Shown: positions 1 through 8,196 of the stretch, one piece after another
Position numbering within the stretch: position 1 is the first letter of the stretch
Layout of the letters: each line of letters opens with the position of its first letter
Assembly (NCBI GenBank): GCA_016783445.1
Contig: JADHWO010000016.1
Span: forward strand, 1-41,206
Direction of reading: 5' to 3'
Length of the DNA stretch: 41,206 nt
From: Candidatus Aminicenantota bacterium
GTDB taxonomy: Bacteria > Acidobacteriota > Aminicenantia > Aminicenantales > Aminicenantaceae
Made by a program: the position numbers and the translations under genes
The notes under the pieces: model-generated
Database searches by the model: none
Told to the model about the DNA's origin: nothing
Seen by the model: only the letters and a program-made list of their open reading frames with translations

Positions 1-239
1 AGGCAAAGCGGGCATGGTTCCTCTCCATGATGGAGAGGAGAGCGAAGCCTGAAACCGAGCAGCTTTTGACTCGCTGGGGCAAAAGTTGCGTGTTTTCTGA
101 ATCCACTGGCCTGAGTTTAAACATACTCGGTGTCCGGCTACGCCGGATTCCCTCAAATATCCATTCAGGAAGGCTAAATCTTCAAAGTCGCTTCATCCAT
201 TCCCAAATACCCTTATTAATCCATCACGGGAAAAAAGAG
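1..239 (+). repeat. Family-1 structured repeat, copy A (left end cut by window edge)
   Basis: This is the right-hand part of a repeat found four more times in the window. It contains hairpin 1 (CCTCTCCA, loop TGA, TGGAGAGG; 20-38) and hairpin 2 (TCCGGC, loop TAC, GCCGGA; 133-147). It ends in an arm reading CCCTTATTAATCCATCACGG and an A-run, the inverse of the left arm of copy D at 38387. It belongs to the A/D subfamily. It ends about a dozen bases from the stop codon of the mutase gene at 251, so mutase transcripts would run into it antisense. The open frame through it is treated as non-coding because it simply follows the repeat. Confidence 0.85.
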
Positions 240-250
240 GTTTCCTGGGA

Positions 251-1858
251 TCAGATGTTGACTGTTTCGTTATATGTGCCGTAGGTTTCTTTGAGGATAG
301 AAGATATTTCTCCCAGGGTCGCCATAGCTTTTACAGCATCGATTGTATAAGGAAGAATATTTTTTCTGGATTCGACTGCTTTTCTGAGAGTTTTCAGACT
401 GTCTTTTACCTTTTTTGCTGACCTCTTTTTTTTGAGAAGCTGGAGTTTCTTTATCTGGGTATTCTCAATTTTTGTCTGCGGAGAATAAAGCTTGAATTGG
501 ATTTTTTCTTCTGTATTTTCATATTTATTGAGGCCCACTATAATCTGTTCTTTGTTTTCGATTTGCCTTTGATATTTATAGGCACTCTCTTGAATTTCCT
601 TCTGGATAAATCCTTTTTCAATAGCTTTGAGCATTCCTCCCAATTCTTCAATTTTCTGAAGATACTCCTTTACTTTGTCCTCAATCTGGTTAGTCAGGCT
701 TTCGATAAGATAGGAGCCTCCAAGGGGATCAACGGTGTCAGCCACGCTGGATTCATAGGCAATGATTTGTTGAGTGCGGAGAGCGATTTGGGCTGATTCT
801 TTGCTGGGGAGCGCCAGGGCTTCGTCCCTTGAGTTGGTGTGAAGAGACTGTGTTCCTCCAAGGACTGCAGCCAGAGCCTGGAGAGCGACTCTGATGACAT
901 TGTTCTCGGGTTGCTGGGCTAAAAGTGTTGCTCCGCTTGTCTGGGTGTGGAACCTGAATTTCCAGGAAAGCGGATTTTTTGCTTGAAATTTTTCTCTCAT
1001 AAGCCTGGCCCATAATCGCCGAGCCGCGCGGAACTTGGCAGTTTCCTCGAAGAGATTATTATGTGAAGCAAGAAAAAAGGATAGGCGTGGAGCAAAAGTG
1101 TCAACATCAAGGCCTGCTTTTACGGCGGCCTCAACATAAGTGAGTGCGTTAGCAAACGTAAAAGCCAGTTCCTGAACAGCTGTTGCTCCTGCCTCTCTGA
1201 TATGGTAGCCACTAATACTCATGGTGTTCCATTGGGGAACATTTTTTTGGCAGAAAGCAAGAATATCTGTGATGATCTTAAGAGAAGCTTGTGGTGGGTA
1301 AATATAGGTTCCCCGTGCGATATATTCCTTCAGGATGTCATTCTGGATTGTACCTGAAAGTTTTTTCCATTTAATACCTTTTTTTTCAGCAAGGGCTAAG
1401 TACATAGCAAGGATAATGGCTGCTGTGGAATTAATTGTCATGGAAACGCTGACTTTGTCCAGGGGGATGCGGTAAAAAAGAGTTTCTATGTCCTGTAGAG
1501 TATCAATTGCCACTCCCACTTTACCCACTTCCCCTTTGGCCTGGGTATGGTCCGAGTCAAGTCCCAATTGGGTTGGAAGGTCAAAAGCGACGCTTAGCCC
1601 TGTCTGGCCTTGAGATAGGAGGAATCGGTATCTTTTGTTAGACTCTTCTGCTGTCCCGAAACCAGCATATTGGCGCATGGTCCAAAACTTCTTCCTGTAC
1701 ATTGTTGGATAAATTCCTCGTGTATATGGGTATTCCCCTGGTTTGCCAAGGTCTCGGGAAGGCTCGAAGCCGGACCGTTCTTTTTCTTTATAGTGTTTTT
1801 TGATTTTTACCTGGGATGAGGTGGAAAACTTATCTTTTCTTTTTTTGTTTGGAGCCAT
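251..1858 (-). CDS. mcmA: Methylmalonyl-CoA mutase large (catalytic) subunit, lacking the B12-binding domain
   Basis: This 535-residue protein is an adenosylcobalamin-dependent acyl-CoA mutase of the type that interconverts methylmalonyl-CoA and succinyl-CoA in propionate metabolism. The N-terminal segment around residues 45-75 has the family signature [11 protein letters not shown] followed by [16 protein letters not shown]. The TIM-barrel continues with [23 protein letters not shown] and [18 protein letters not shown]. It stops where two-part mutases end and has no DxHxxG B12-binding domain, so a separate small subunit must lie elsewhere. Isobutyryl- or another acyl-CoA mutase is possible, since specificity cannot be settled by eye. 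A TATAAT-like box lies at 1894-1899 with a weak -35, and a GC-rich hairpin follows in the leader. A cobalamin importer lies 3.4 kb upstream. Confidence 0.93.
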   Translation of the reverse strand: MAPNKKRKDKFSTSSQVKIKKHYKEKERSGFEPSRDLGKPGEYPYTRGIYPTMYRKKFWTMRQYAGFGTAEESNKRYRFLLSQGQTGLSVAFDLPTQLGLDSDHTQAKGEVGKVGVAIDTLQDIETLFYRIPLDKVSVSMTINSTAAIILAMYLALAEKKGIKWKKLSGTIQNDILKEYIARGTYIYPPQASLKIITDILAFCQKNVPQWNTMSISGYHIREAGATAVQELAFTFANALTYVEAAVKAGLDVDTFAPRLSFFLASHNNLFEETAKFRAARRLWARLMREKFQAKNPLSWKFRFHTQTSGATLLAQQPENNVIRVALQALAAVLGGTQSLHTNSRDEALALPSKESAQIALRTQQIIAYESSVADTVDPLGGSYLIESLTNQIEDKVKEYLQKIEELGGMLKAIEKGFIQKEIQESAYKYQRQIENKEQIIVGLNKYENTEEKIQFKLYSPQTKIENTQIKKLQLLKKKRSAKKVKDSLKTLRKAVESRKNILPYTIDAVKAMATLGEISSILKETYGTYNETVNI

Positions 1859-1876
1859 AGCCCGCTCAGATTTTCT

Positions 1877-1892
1877 CCGGGAGCTCTCCCGG
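1877..1892 (-). other. GC-rich hairpin in the leader of the mutase gene
   Basis: The stem CCGGGA/TCCCGG closes a four-base loop. It lies between a TATAAT-like box (1894-1899) and the ATG at 1858. No run of T follows in either direction, so it is not a standard terminator for enolase. It may affect RNA stability or translation, but no function can be assigned. Confidence 0.4.
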
Positions 1893-1963
1893 GATTATAA
1901 AATAATTTAAAACAGGTAACTTACACTTAAACAATGTCTTTGGCTAGAGAATTTTGTTTCAAA

Positions 1964-3301
<1,338 letters not shown>

Positions 3302-3340
3302 TTATGGGGAAAGTTGATGATGTGCTGGGCAAAATAAAGC

Positions 3341-3670
3341 TTATTTTTTTGCTTGTTCCTCTTTACCGGCTTCACCAGGAAACTTTTTCATAATTTCTTC
3401 TTTTTTCGTATCGACAAATTCTTTAATTGAATCTATCCCTTCGTGAGTTTTTTCTTTGACAACCTTTATTCCCTTTTCTGCTTCTCTAGCGATTTTTTCA
3501 TAACTTTCTTTAGCTTTCTCACCGGTTTTAACTACGCCTTCTTGGATTTTTTTTCTTGTTTCTTCTCCGCTTGCTGGAGCAAAAAGGACTCCCAGGATGA
3601 AGCCTGCGGCAGTGCCGACAAGAAATGAGAGAGTGGTTTCAAGGAAGCATGAGCCTCTATCATTTGCCAT
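3341..3670 (-). CDS. YtxH-domain small membrane protein
   Basis: This 109-residue protein has one membrane segment near the N-terminus (about residues 12-34, with the glycine-rich AAGFILGVLFAPASGEETRK typical of YtxH/GvpP-like proteins). A long charged, probably helical tail rich in Lys and Glu follows. The start is set at the ATG at 3670 because AAGGAGG lies 6 bases upstream; a longer frame to 3712 lacks this. The start overlaps the last codons of the DUF948-type gene by 11 bases, which suggests translational coupling. The family is often linked to envelope stress in Firmicutes; the role here is unknown. Confidence 0.8.
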   Translation of the reverse strand: MANDRGSCFLETTLSFLVGTAAGFILGVLFAPASGEETRKKIQEGVVKTGEKAKESYEKIAREAEKGIKVVKEKTHEGIDSIKEFVDTKKEEIMKKFPGEAGKEEQAKK

Positions 3671-4034
3671 TTTTATCCTCCTTACGTTTTTTTTTGATTT
3701 GTCGCCATCCAAAACGGAGAAAAGGTAACAGAACCGGCCAGTATTTAGAGGAGGGCTTGATGATCCTTGTTGTTAAAAACCAAGCGAATTCCGATAGACT
3801 GACAACAGTCTTTTTGGTGGCTTCAAGCATAGGACTCAGTTCATCGATTTTTTTGTTAACCTTTTGGTCTGTCTCTTTTAAGTTCCTGACGAGCTTCTTT
3901 ATTTCAGAAAGAGTTTCCTCCCCTTGCCTGGCTGTTTTTCGAAGCTGAGCTAAAAGAAAAACGAGGAATGTGATGGCAACCACAACGGCGATTGTGATCA
4001 CCAAGAATAGAAATTGGTTTAGAGTCAGCGACAT
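3660..4034 (-). CDS. DUF948-like membrane-anchored coiled-coil protein
   Basis: This 124-residue protein has an N-terminal membrane helix (about residues 9-29, FLVITIAVVVAITFLVFLLA) followed by a charged helical segment resembling a coiled coil, as in DUF948 proteins that commonly pair with YtxH proteins. The pairing with the downstream ytxH-like gene supports the family call. A good promoter (4044-4072) lies so close to the ATG at 4034 that the mRNA would have almost no leader. Function unknown. Confidence 0.7.
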   Translation of the reverse strand: MSLTLNQFLFLVITIAVVVAITFLVFLLAQLRKTARQGEETLSEIKKLVRNLKETDQKVNKKIDELSPMLEATKKTVVSLSEFAWFLTTRIIKPSSKYWPVLLPFLRFGWRQIKKKRKEDKNGK

Positions 4035-4043
4035 TGTTCCTAT

Positions 4044-4072
4044 TAGATAAAATAAAATCGTGGATTTGTCAA
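4044..4072 (-). promoter_or_regulatory. Sigma-70 type promoter for the DUF948-ytxH(-eno) operon
   Basis: On the minus strand, TTGACA (4072-4067) is separated by 17 bases from TATCTA (4049-4044). The -35 box is perfect and the -10 moderate. The predicted start of transcription is only about 2-4 bases before the ATG at 4034, so the transcript may be leaderless. Confidence 0.5.
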
Positions 4073-4148
4073 ACCTTTCCTAGGTTTTCTGGAGGGACTG
4101 GAGAAGCTTGAAGGGTTTGAAAAACAGGAAAGGCAAGAAAAGATAGCC

Positions 4149-4727
4149 TTATTTCCAGAGGACTTTGCGGATATTGTTCAGATTATACTCTTTTTCGATT
4201 TTTTCCAATATTTGAGGATATTTATTTTCATTATTTTCTTTAAGCGATTGTTCCCACTCTTTAATAAATGAGGAAACAATGAACTCATGTTCTTTTTTGA
4301 GTGTCCTGTTGATTCCTTTTAAGGCCTGCCAGTGGGTGATCATCAGAAGAGCCAAGACGCCGAAGAATACATTTGGTCCTGGGAGGAGGACGGCCAGCCC
4401 ACTTATAGGTAGTAGTATAGCTTCTCCGATAAGAAAAAAAACGTGTTTGGTTCTTTGCCTTTGAAGAAAAAAGTAGAACTTGATTTTAGTTTTTTTCTCG
4501 CTTACCTTGCCTGAATAATAAATCTGAATTGTTTTTACTTCTAATTTGAGAGTTCTTCCGAATGCCTGTTCCTGCCTGAGAATATTTTGCGGCAAGAGCA
4601 TAAGCTTCTTTTTAGCCTGTTCCCATATTTTTTTCAATCGTGAGGTCTTGATCTGGATTTGCCTGACCGGCTCGGAAGAGAAATATCTAAATTTATACCG
4701 ATAGTCTCGAACAAAAAAGAATCTCAT
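4149..4727 (-). CDS. Unknown membrane protein with a PGPN motif between hydrophobic segments
   Basis: This 192-residue protein is not confidently recognised. It has a basic N-terminal half (about residues 1-95), a hydrophobic hairpin (about 97-140) containing LLPGPNVFFGVLALLM followed by ITHWQALKGI, and a charged C-terminal tail with ILEKIEKEYNLNNI. A membrane hairpin with a PGPN turn vaguely recalls the eukaryotic mitochondrial K+/H+ exchange-related (Mit_KHE1) family, but that is recollection, not an alignment. The ATG at 4727 has no clear ribosome-binding site. It lies upstream of the DUF948/ytxH pair on the same strand with a 114-base gap that holds their promoter. Confidence 0.65.
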   Translation of the reverse strand: MRFFFVRDYRYKFRYFSSEPVRQIQIKTSRLKKIWEQAKKKLMLLPQNILRQEQAFGRTLKLEVKTIQIYYSGKVSEKKTKIKFYFFLQRQRTKHVFFLIGEAILLPISGLAVLLPGPNVFFGVLALLMITHWQALKGINRTLKKEHEFIVSSFIKEWEQSLKENNENKYPQILEKIEKEYNLNNIRKVLWK

Positions 4728-4808
4728 GAGCGTGCTTCATTTTAGCATTTCACCAGGAAAAGAGGCAAGATGTTAAGAAAAACAGTAAGCAATTCTAAAT
4801 TAGCGACT

Positions 4809-5147
4809 CAAAGAGGTTTTGGGAAACAGCTCGGCTCCCAATCAGATTTTTAACGCTTTTCCTTTATCAATTTTTTCAAAGCATAAGCGAAGGGTAGTGG
4901 GTGAAAAAAACCGTTTGAAGGCAAAGCGGGCATGGTTCCTCTCCGTGACGGAGAGGAGAGCGAAGCCTGAAACCGAGCAGCTTTTGACTCGCTGGGGCAA
5001 AAGTTGCGTGTTTTCTGAATCCACTGGCCTGAGCTCAGACATACTCGCAGGTCGACTCTGTCGACTTCCCTCGAAAGCCAAAATCCGAAGGCTAAATCTT
5101 CAATGGTCGCTTACGCTATTTCCCAAAACCTTGATCTTATGTATCAC
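4809..5147 (+). repeat. Family-1 structured repeat, copy B (complete)
   Basis: This is a complete 339 bp copy bounded by inverted ends (AGGTTTTGGGAAA at 4815-4827; its complement near 5120-5132). Outer arms are CAAAG on the left and GATCTTATGTATCAC on the right. Hairpin 1 is CCTCTCCG-TGA-CGGAGAGG (4938-4956) and hairpin 2 is GTCGAC-TCT-GTCGAC (5051-5065). Compared with copies A and D the stems differ at several positions, but both sides change together. It fills most of the 550-base gap between the 192-residue membrane protein and the B12 importer. The rest (5148-5277) holds only a short open frame of about 35 codons that cannot be supported as a gene. Confidence 0.9.
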
Positions 5148-5277
5148 AGATTAGGAAATGCTTCCAAAAGAACAGAGTGGGATGAATTGTTCAATTTTAA
5201 GAAGTTATTATTATCAAGCGATAAGGTAAAGAAGCTAAGAACTATTTAAAAAAGGAGAAAATCGAACCAGAAGTGTT

Positions 5278-6264
5278 CTATCGACGCTGGTTCAATAGAT
5301 ATATGAAGAAAGGGGCTCCTACTGCAGCGGTGATGATCCCGATAGGCAGCTCTATAGGAAAGAGGAGCGTACGTGCCAGGAGATCAGAGTAAAGGAGGAA
5401 TATCCCTCCTGTTAAAGAGGAAAAAAAGAAAAGATGCCTGTGATCAGGCCCAATGAGAATACGAACCCAGTGGGGAACAATCAGCCCAACAAAGCCGATG
5501 ATTCCGCAAACAGAGACCGATGAAGCTGCAAGAAATGTGGAGATAGTCAGGAAAATTTTCCTTACACGATTCACCGGACATCCCAGCGATTGAGCAGTCT
5601 CATCCCCGAGGGCAAGAAGATTCATATCTTTAGCAAGCCACTGAGCCACAAAAAAACAGAGAATAAAATAAGGGAATACAGCAGTGATTTGATTCCAGTC
5701 TGAAAGATGGAAGCTTCCCAGGAGCCAGAAAACAGCCTGTTGGTATGATTCAGACTTCAGGAATATTAAGAAAGATGTTAGAGATGAGGCCATCGCTCCT
5801 GCGGCAATTCCAGTTAGAAGCAGAGTCTCAACCTTAAATACTCCCTTTCTCTGGGAAAGGAGATAGACAAGAGAGACAATGGCAAATCCTGAAAAAAAGG
5901 CAAAGATAGTCTGTAGAGAGAAGCCGATGACTTGAATAGTTAATCCAAGATAGATAGAAAGAACAGCGCCAAAAGAAGCTCCGGAAGAGACACCAACAAC
6001 AAATGGTCCGGCCATAGGATTTTGAAAGTAACCCTGGAGGATTGCGCCGGAAAGCGAAAGGCTGGCTCCAACAAGAAAAGCCAGAAGTGCACGGGAAAGC
6101 CTTAGGTCGATAAAAATGAGGCTAAAAATTTTATCATTATTGAAGAGAAAATCCCATAAATCTGAGAAGTTTGTCTTAACTGGGCCAACGAGAAGAGAGA
6201 TTAAGAAACCCGAAATAAGTAGGACAAGGAGGAGAAAAAAGAGCCTTAGTCTTTTTGCCTTCAT
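5278..6264 (-). CDS. btuC: FecCD-family ABC importer permease (BtuC-like)
   Basis: This 328-residue polytopic membrane protein belongs to the BtuC/FecCD permease family, which imports cobalamin, heme or siderophores across the inner membrane. It has the family sequences DLRLSRALLAFLVGASLSLSG, LQGYFQNPMAGPFVVGVSSG, and near the C-terminus CGIIGFVGLIVPHWVRILIG, where the permease contacts the ATPase. Its start overlaps the stop of the binding-protein gene by four bases (ATGA). Cobalamin is the preferred substrate because the partner binding protein looks BtuF-like; no cobalamin riboswitch was seen upstream of the operon. Confidence 0.9.
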   Translation of the reverse strand: MKAKRLRLFFLLLVLLISGFLISLLVGPVKTNFSDLWDFLFNNDKIFSLIFIDLRLSRALLAFLVGASLSLSGAILQGYFQNPMAGPFVVGVSSGASFGAVLSIYLGLTIQVIGFSLQTIFAFFSGFAIVSLVYLLSQRKGVFKVETLLLTGIAAGAMASSLTSFLIFLKSESYQQAVFWLLGSFHLSDWNQITAVFPYFILCFFVAQWLAKDMNLLALGDETAQSLGCPVNRVRKIFLTISTFLAASSVSVCGIIGFVGLIVPHWVRILIGPDHRHLFFFSSLTGGIFLLYSDLLARTLLFPIELPIGIITAAVGAPFFIYLLNQRR

Positions 6265-7178
6265 TTTTTTAAGCCTGTTTCAAAGCATTGCGGATGGAGG
6301 AGGCGCGCCAGCTTGGCAAGGGCATCAAAAATCCTGGGGCCGGGTCTTGTAGCCAGATTTTCATCTAAAAAATAAAGGCTGTCTGTTGTTACAGCTTTTA
6401 TGCCTTTAAACAAAGCGTCATTTTTGAAACTCTTTTTAACTTTAGAGAAATTTTCTAGTGATTTAGCCAGGATGATGATAACTTCCGGGTCTTTATGGAT
6501 AAGCTGTTCCCGGTTGTAGTCAAGCCATCTCCTGGGTACGTCTCCGGCAATGTTCACTCCTCTGGCTTTTCTCACAAGGTCATTGAGAAAGCTCTCTTTT
6601 CCACAGGTCCAGAGACCCATGCCGTGAAGAGAGAAAAAAACTTTTGGTTCGTGCTCGACACTTTGAAGTGCAAATTGGATTTTTTCATATTTCTTTTTTA
6701 GAGATTGAATAAGTATTTGGGCATTTTTTTCCTTTTGAATAATAGTTCCAATTTTCTCGATAAGAGTAAATACGGATTCAAGATTTGTCCCCATTTCTAA
6801 GACAAAAACGGGAAGATGGAGACTCCTGAGGCGTTTGAGAACTCTCAGGGGATTCCCGCGGAAACCTAAAATTAAATCAGGATTCAGGGCTTTGATCTTT
6901 TCTAGACTGGGATCAACCATCCCCCCGATTTTTTCTTTTTTTAATACCTCTTCCGGGTAATCACAAAAACGGGTAACACCGACAACTTTATCCCCTGAAC
7001 TCATGGCAAAAAGGATTTCCGTGATATTGGGAGCAAGCGAAATAATTCGCTGAGGAGGAGAAGTTTTCAAAAAGGAGAAACCCAGGTCATCCTTGACTGT
7101 AGCTTTCTTCTGATCGCCGGAGATTGTGGCAGCCAGCAGGACCAGGAAAGATATTAAAAGGATATTCTTGGGTTTCAT
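6261..7178 (-). CDS. btuF: Periplasmic substrate-binding protein of the B12 importer (BtuF-like)
   Basis: This 305-residue protein has an N-terminal signal peptide (about residues 1-21) and the class III binding-protein fold. The segment RIISLAPNITEILFAM, GVTRFCDYPEE, then IGGMVDPSLEKIKALNPDLIL is typical of BtuF-type proteins. No lipobox is visible, so the protein is probably soluble in the periplasm. It overlaps both neighbours by four bases. A heme- or siderophore-binding role cannot be ruled out, but the sequence around FCDYP favours cobalamin. Confidence 0.88.
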   Translation of the reverse strand: MKPKNILLISFLVLLAATISGDQKKATVKDDLGFSFLKTSPPQRIISLAPNITEILFAMSSGDKVVGVTRFCDYPEEVLKKEKIGGMVDPSLEKIKALNPDLILGFRGNPLRVLKRLRSLHLPVFVLEMGTNLESVFTLIEKIGTIIQKEKNAQILIQSLKKKYEKIQFALQSVEHEPKVFFSLHGMGLWTCGKESFLNDLVRKARGVNIAGDVPRRWLDYNREQLIHKDPEVIIILAKSLENFSKVKKSFKNDALFKGIKAVTTDSLYFLDENLATRPGPRIFDALAKLARLLHPQCFETGLKK

Positions 7179-7969
7179 GCCTTCTCTTCTGGTTTATGGA
7201 TTAGAGAAATTTCGGGAAGCCTGGAATGGATATTTTCTCTGATTTCGACATCCGCCTGAAAGACTTTTTTGATATTTTCTCTGGTGATTAATTTTTTCGG
7301 AGGACCTACAGCCTGAACTTTTCCTCCTTTAAGAAACATAATTTTCTCGGAATAGGGAATAGCTAGGTTTATGTTGTGCTCTGTAGTGAAGATGGTTTTA
7401 CCTTTTTCCTTTTGCAGGCGTTTGAGTATTTGATAAATCTCTACTTGATAGGAGATATCCAGATGGGAACTGGGTTCGTCAAGGAAAAGAAGGGGTGTAT
7501 CCTGGGCTAATGCACGGGCGATAAAAACTCTCTGGCGTTCTCCACCACTGAGATGAGCAATTTTTTTCTCCCTGAGATGCGAAATCTCTGTCAGATTCAT
7601 GACTTCCTCAATTTTCCTCGAATCCAGGGATGAGGTGCCTCCCAGCCGGCCTTGATGGATATATCTCCCCATATGAATTATCTCTAAAACACTGAATTCG
7701 AATGAATAACTGAATATCTGGGGGACATAAGCAATTTTTTTTGCTATTTGTCTGGATTTTAATAAAAAAATATTTTTTTCATCAACTCTGACCTGGCCAG
7801 AGACATTTTTTAAAAGTCCCTGAAGAGCTTTTATCAGGGTGCTTTTTCCGGAACCATTCCGTCCGAGAATGGAAATAAATTCACCCTCTTTTAGGGAAAA
7901 AGAAATATTCTCTATAACAAATCCATTTTCGTATCCTGCGGAGAGATTTTTTGCTTCAAAAAGTGCCAT
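7175..7969 (-). CDS. btuD: ABC importer ATPase (BtuD/FecE-like)
   Basis: This 264-residue ATPase powers the BtuC-like permease. It has Walker A GRNGSGKST (about residues 37-45), signature LSGGERQR, Walker B LLFLDEPSSHLD and the H-loop at TTEHN. It is the first gene of the three-gene operon. A short AGG-containing site lies 5 bases before the ATG. The 227-base gap upstream is shared with the divergent leuS gene, and no recognisable riboswitch core was found in it. Confidence 0.93.
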   Translation of the reverse strand: MALFEAKNLSAGYENGFVIENISFSLKEGEFISILGRNGSGKSTLIKALQGLLKNVSGQVRVDEKNIFLLKSRQIAKKIAYVPQIFSYSFEFSVLEIIHMGRYIHQGRLGGTSSLDSRKIEEVMNLTEISHLREKKIAHLSGGERQRVFIARALAQDTPLLFLDEPSSHLDISYQVEIYQILKRLQKEKGKTIFTTEHNINLAIPYSEKIMFLKGGKVQAVGPPKKLITRENIKKVFQADVEIRENIHSRLPEISLIHKPEEKA

Positions 7970-8076
7970 CTTTACCTGGATTATTTAAAGATTCAAAATA
8001 TTTCCGTTTTTTTAAGGCCTTTTCATCCTAATACTTTTCAAAAAAATGTTCAATGTTATACAATAAATTGGTTGCC

Positions 8077-8105
8077 TTGACTTTTAGGGGGCAGGAAATT
8101 AATAT
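8077..8105 (+). promoter_or_regulatory. Sigma-70 promoter for leuS-lptE-holA
   Basis: TTGACT (8077-8082) is spaced 17 bases from TAATAT (8100-8105). Transcription would begin near 8112 and leave a purine-rich leader of about 85 bases before the leuS ATG at 8197. No T-box features (tRNA-matching hairpin, AGGGTGG-type box) were seen in that leader. Confidence 0.6.
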
Positions 8106-8196
8106 TTATGATTATATTTTAAGGGAAAAAAGGAAAAAAAGAAGAGGTTTTTTCTTTTTTTATAGCCCCTGAAAGAAATTTAGGAAGAATCAGAAG

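Noticed and set aside
27-284. Open frame through repeat copy A, with related frames in copies B (4819-5154) and D (38501-38740), sharing ERRAKPE(T/I)EQLLTRWGK
   Set aside because: The frame exists because the DNA repeat is conserved. Differences between copies change amino acids freely while hairpin pairing is kept, there is no ribosome-binding site, and copy C is scrambled.
5139-5249. Short open frame of about 36 codons downstream of repeat copy B
   Set aside because: It begins in the repeat arm, has no ribosome-binding site and no recognisable sequence; a remnant of a gene cannot be excluded.
7970-8196. Possible cobalamin riboswitch or T-box between btuD and leuS
   Set aside because: No B12-box-like GCCACTG core and no T-box sequence found on either strand; only the leuS promoter is supported.
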